A stretch of 64,000 nt of DNA from Rahnella bonaserana (GTDB taxonomy: Bacteria > Pseudomonadota > Gammaproteobacteria > Enterobacterales > Enterobacteriaceae): assembly GCF_019049675.1 (NCBI RefSeq), contig NZ_JAFMOW010000066.1, forward strand, positions 241,615 to 305,614, read 5' to 3'. This document shows, piece after piece, positions 61,001-64,000 of this stretch (positions are counted from its first letter, which is position 1; each line of letters opens with the position of its first letter). The translations under genes were made by a program, and so were the position numbers. The notes beneath the pieces are model-generated. The model saw only the letters and a program-made list of their open reading frames with translations. It searched no databases and had not been told where the DNA came from.

Positions 61001-62023
61001 ATGAAAACGCTTCAGGCGGCAGTGATCGGTTGCGGTTCCATCCATACCTGCCATGTGGCAGCGATTGAACATGACTCTGACAGCCAGCTGCGCGCCATCG
61101 CAGAAACCGATATCGCCAAAGGTCAGGCACTGGCGCAGGGTTATGGTTGCGATTTTTATGCGGATTATCATCAGATGTTGCGCGATCCGCTCATCGACGT
61201 GGTGCATATCTGTCTGCCGCATCATTTGCATCTGGAAGCGATTCTCGCCGCGCTGGCGGCGGGAAAACACGTGTTCACGGAAAAACCGCTGGCACTCAAT
61301 ATCGGTGAAGTGCAGGTTCTCCGGCAGGCCGCTGAAAAGGCACAGGGTCAGGTGGGCGTGTGTTATCAGAACCGCCTGAACCCGTCGAGTCAGAAAATCA
61401 AAGCGCTGCTGGACAGCGGGCAACTGGGCAACATGCTGAGCATAAAAGCCGTGTTGACCTGGTCGCGCAGCGGGACATATTACAGCGAAAGTCCGTGGCG
61501 CGGACGCTTTGAAACGGAAGGCGGCAGCCTGCTGATCAATCAGGCGATCCACACGCTGGATTTAATGCAGTGGTTTGGCGGCGGTGTTTGCGCACTGAAA
61601 GGCGCGGTGGAAAGAACGTTTCTCAGCGATCTGACTGAAAATGAAGATACTGCGATGGCCAGTCTGAAAATGGGCAACGGTGCACGTGGATTTTTTTATG
61701 CAACCAACTGCCACAGCACCGATTCGCCATTGTTGCTGGAAATACATTGTGAAAAAGGACTGCTGCAGCTGCATCACAATGCGCTGTGGCTGATTGAAGG
61801 AGAAAATAAAACGCTGCTGGTCAGCGATCAAAGCCCTGCAGGCAAAATTAAAAGCTATTGGGGCGACAGTCATCGCCAGGCAATTTCTAATTTCTATCAC
61901 TCTGTTCGTCATCCTGAAGAAAAAAATTATATCTCTGTTTCACAGGCTGAAGTTTCCCTGAATATTGTCGGGGCTATTTACCGCTCCTCACAATCCGGGA
62001 GATGGATAACACTGGCTGATTAA
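61001..62023 (+). CDS. Gfo/Idh/MocA family oxidoreductase, gene 3 of 3
   Basis: A 340-residue NAD(P)-dependent dehydrogenase of the Gfo/Idh/MocA family. I chose the ATG at 61001 (MKTLQAAVIGCGSIHTCHVAAI), 13 bp after gene 2 with GGGG upstream. A longer frame overlaps gene 2. The Rossmann motif GCGSIH, the catalytic-lysine motif FTEKPLALNIGEV near residue 93 and the stretch EGGSLLINQAIHTLDLMQWFGG (His/Asp near 182) are all canonical. The three paralogues are only distantly alike, so they probably act on successive intermediates or different substrates. Confidence 0.93.
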   Translation: MKTLQAAVIGCGSIHTCHVAAIEHDSDSQLRAIAETDIAKGQALAQGYGCDFYADYHQMLRDPLIDVVHICLPHHLHLEAILAALAAGKHVFTEKPLALNIGEVQVLRQAAEKAQGQVGVCYQNRLNPSSQKIKALLDSGQLGNMLSIKAVLTWSRSGTYYSESPWRGRFETEGGSLLINQAIHTLDLMQWFGGGVCALKGAVERTFLSDLTENEDTAMASLKMGNGARGFFYATNCHSTDSPLLLEIHCEKGLLQLHHNALWLIEGENKTLLVSDQSPAGKIKSYWGDSHRQAISNFYHSVRHPEEKNYISVSQAEVSLNIVGAIYRSSQSGRWITLAD

Positions 62024-62063
62024 ATAATTTTAATAATAACCTTACCTTAATAGGATAATAATA

Positions 62064-63602
62064 ATGAAACCTACTGAGCGCAGAGTGGGTTACGGCACGG
62101 CTATAGGCTATGGCGTAACTGACTTATTTGGTGGCGGAGCCTTTGCCGTTATCGGTACCTGGCTTTTATTCTTCTATACTATGTATTGCGGATTAACTGT
62201 TCTGGAAGCGGGATCTATTTTTGCCATAGCCCGTGTGATTGATGCTGTATTAAGCCCGATCATGGGCTATATTACCGACCACTTTGGCAATACCTGGCTG
62301 GGTAAACGATTTGGCCGCCGGCGTTTTTTCCTGTTAATCAGTTCTCCGCTGATGTTCCTTTATGCACTTGTCTGGATAAAGGACATGGGCTACTGGTATT
62401 ATCTCGGAACGTATTTATCGATTGAATTACTGTCGGCGATGGTGCTGGTGCCGTGGGAAACGCTGGCTGCAGAGATGACCAACCGTTTCGGCGAACGTAC
62501 CCGCCTGGCCGGTGTACGCATGATCTGCTCGCAGCTTGGCGGTTTTCTTGCCGTGTCTGTACCGGGCGTGATCATGATGTTTACTGGTAAAGATAATCCG
62601 ATGACGTATACCTATACCGGGATGTTCTTCGCCACAGTATTTTGTATCGCGGTATTCACCACCTGGTTGTGTACCTGGGAAGCGAAGGATGTGCGGGATC
62701 CGAATGAGCCTGAACCGGAAATGGAAACGGGCGGCAGCCTCTGGCATCATCTGAAAAGTCTGGTGCTGGATTTTATTTCGTCCTTTAATATTCGCATGTT
62801 CCGTCAGCATATTGTTATTTATATTGCCTCATTCACTGCAATGGACGTATTTGGTGCTGTATTTACCTATTATGTAGTTTATGGCTTGCATCAGGATGTT
62901 GGAGCCGTGTCGGGATATTTAAGCGTCGCCGCTTTTGTTTCCGTACCCTCGACCATTGTTTATATGATGGTAATGGAAAGGCTGAATGTTTCGCCTTCGG
63001 CTGCGTTGCGGATAGCTTATGGCTGTATCTTCTTTGTACTGGCTGCTCTGTTTTATATTTATATTACCCACACAGCGGTACCGCTAATTCTCTTCACTTC
63101 CATCTTCGTTGTTTTAGGCTTCGGTCGTTCAGGGCTCTATTATATCCCGTGGAATATTTACAGCTTTATTCCCGATGTCGATGAGATAGTCACCAAAAAA
63201 CGTCGCGAGGGGATTTTTGCCGGTGTCATGGTATTTACCCGTAAAAGCACCGTTGCGATTGCCATTATGATTGTGGGGCTGGTGCTGGAAGAAAGCGGAT
63301 TTGTGAAAGGGCAGGGCGCACAACCGCTCAGCGCGCTACATGCGATTATCGGGCTGATGATCTTTGCCACCGGGGCATTGCTGGCAATCAGTTTCTATAT
63401 GACCTTCAAATTCAAGCTGACGCGGGACACACATAAAATTCTGATCAAAGAAACTGCTCGCCTGAAACTCGGCGGCGCACAGGAAGATTGTGACCAGGTA
63501 TCGCGTAAGGTGATTAAAGACCTGACCGGTTACGAATACAATGAAGTGTGGGGCGGCAGCGCAACGCAAAAAACCACCAGGGAAAAATTAGCGACAGAAT
63601 AA
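62064..63602 (+). CDS. GPH-family (glycoside-pentoside-hexuronide) cation symporter
   Basis: A 512-residue major-facilitator-fold symporter, probably importing the substrate of the preceding dehydrogenases with a proton or sodium ion. About twelve hydrophobic helices are visible. GPH/MelB-like features are YGVTDLFGGGAF in helix 1, ARVIDAVLSPIMGYITDHFGNTWLGKRFGRRRFFLL (the conserved Asp and the RxxxRR-type loop) and ETLAAEMTNRFGERTRLAGVRMI near residue 132. It follows gene 3 by 40 bp and ends the operon. Its substrate is unknown. Confidence 0.92.
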   Translation: MKPTERRVGYGTAIGYGVTDLFGGGAFAVIGTWLLFFYTMYCGLTVLEAGSIFAIARVIDAVLSPIMGYITDHFGNTWLGKRFGRRRFFLLISSPLMFLYALVWIKDMGYWYYLGTYLSIELLSAMVLVPWETLAAEMTNRFGERTRLAGVRMICSQLGGFLAVSVPGVIMMFTGKDNPMTYTYTGMFFATVFCIAVFTTWLCTWEAKDVRDPNEPEPEMETGGSLWHHLKSLVLDFISSFNIRMFRQHIVIYIASFTAMDVFGAVFTYYVVYGLHQDVGAVSGYLSVAAFVSVPSTIVYMMVMERLNVSPSAALRIAYGCIFFVLAALFYIYITHTAVPLILFTSIFVVLGFGRSGLYYIPWNIYSFIPDVDEIVTKKRREGIFAGVMVFTRKSTVAIAIMIVGLVLEESGFVKGQGAQPLSALHAIIGLMIFATGALLAISFYMTFKFKLTRDTHKILIKETARLKLGGAQEDCDQVSRKVIKDLTGYEYNEVWGGSATQKTTREKLATE

Positions 63603-63612
63603 TCAGTAAAAT

Positions 63613-63633
63613 GCGGGCAGATATTCTGCCCGC
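63613..63633. terminator. Hairpin between the symporter and GNAT genes
   Basis: The stem GCGGGCAG-atatt-CTGCCCGC lies 10 bp after the symporter stop and between convergent genes. The T-tract is weak. Confidence 0.6.
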
Positions 63634-63645
63634 CTTCATTTCCGG

Positions 63646-64000
63646 TCAGCTCTCCTGCGCAGGCAAGGTCTGATTCCCGTCACCCAGCGCACGCTGCATA
63701 AACACCGTGTCCAGCCAGCGACCGTGTTTGAAACCGACAGAATGCATGGTGCCTTTCACCTGAAAACCGGCAGAGAGGTGCAGATTAATCGACGCCTTGT
63801 TTTCACTGTCGCCGATATTCCCCACCAGCTGGCGAAAACCGTGCATTTCCGCCCAGTCGATGGCGCGGCGAAGTAACGCTTTACCTGCGCCGCGTTTCTG
63901 AAAACCGGGATCGATATAAATCGAATCCTCGAGCGTATAACGGTAAGCAAAACGCTCGCGGTAACGCCCCAGATAGCAATACCCCTTCACTTCCCCCTCG
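63646..64000 (-). CDS. GNAT N-acetyltransferase, MnaT/phosphinothricin-type (5' end outside window)
   Basis: C-terminal part, about 118 residues, of a GNAT acetyltransferase. The reading frame continues through the right edge, so the start is not in the window. It has the pattern of the MnaT/Pat subgroup: GYCYLGRYRERFAYRYTLEDSIYIDPGFQKRGAGKALLRRAIDWAE (acetyl-CoA loop), IGDSENKASINLHLSAGFQVKGTMHSVGFKHGRWLDTVFMQ. Relatives acetylate methionine sulfone/sulfoximine or phosphinothricin. The actual substrate is not known. Confidence 0.88.
   Translation of the reverse strand, partial: EGEVKGYCYLGRYRERFAYRYTLEDSIYIDPGFQKRGAGKALLRRAIDWAEMHGFRQLVGNIGDSENKASINLHLSAGFQVKGTMHSVGFKHGRWLDTVFMQRALGDGNQTLPAQES

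Overview
The window reads as a chromosomal segment of an enterobacterium. Its protein sequences and gene order fit Yersiniaceae close to Rahnella/Rouxiella/Ewingella, but that placement is my inference from memory of the families. Support comes from E. coli-like synteny (nupC-mntH-ypeC ... yfeO-glk ... ypdB-ypdA ... alaC), the ERIC-type intergenic repeats, a complete curli locus and a complete formate hydrogenlyase (FHL) regulon. The indole-3-pyruvate decarboxylase and the three-dehydrogenase sugar operon suggest a plant- or soil-associated lifestyle.

Layout. 1-3.4 kb: ethanolamine uptake and breakdown (permease cut by the window edge, eutB, eutC). 3.5-3.9 kb: a minus-strand tRNA operon (three tRNA-Val, one tRNA-Lys). 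4.2-6.5 kb: gltX and a formate/nitrite channel. 6.8-7.0 kb: two tRNA-Ala. 7.2-18.5 kb: nupC, mntH, ypeC, an aldo-keto reductase, ipdC, a LysR/PACE-efflux pair, an amino-acid racemase, the yfeO chloride-channel homologue and glk. 18.7-24.6 kb: a periplasmic transthyretin-like hydroxyisourate hydrolase, the pyruvate-sensing ypdA-ypdB pair, a GNAT, alaC with a possible leader peptide, and a cytochrome b561. 24.6-27.1 kb: a DUF4153 membrane protein and a SnoaL-like protein.

27.1-31.9 kb: the curli genes, csgDEFG on minus and csgBAC on plus, separated by 874 bp that contain a CsgD-box match. 31.9-52.8 kb: a contiguous FHL island. It holds nixA-type nickel uptake, hypF, fdhF, hydN, hycABCDEFGHI (all minus), then hypABCDE and the activator fhlA (plus). 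Sigma-54 promoters drive hyc, hyp and hydN. FdhF has cysteine where E. coli has selenocysteine. Formate is oxidised by FdhF, electrons pass through HydN/HycB-type Fe-S proteins to the HycE/HycG [NiFe] hydrogenase on the HycC/HycD membrane arm, and NixA plus the Hyp proteins and HycI build the NiFe site.

52.8-57.3 kb: a small DUF4865/tautomerase/carboxymuconolactone-decarboxylase-like operon opposite a LysR gene, a 66-residue protein with a double-glycine-like leader, and yghX and yghU homologues. 57.4-63.6 kb: a LacI regulator divergent from three different Gfo/Idh/MocA oxidoreductases and a GPH-family symporter, a probable glycoside or polyol pathway that I cannot assign to a substrate. The window ends inside a GNAT gene.

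I saw no phage, insertion sequence, CRISPR array or rRNA. The items most worth follow-up are the Cys-type FdhF, the ERIC copies placed inside operon transcripts, the alaC upstream ORF, the double-glycine-leader-like small protein and the three-dehydrogenase operon.
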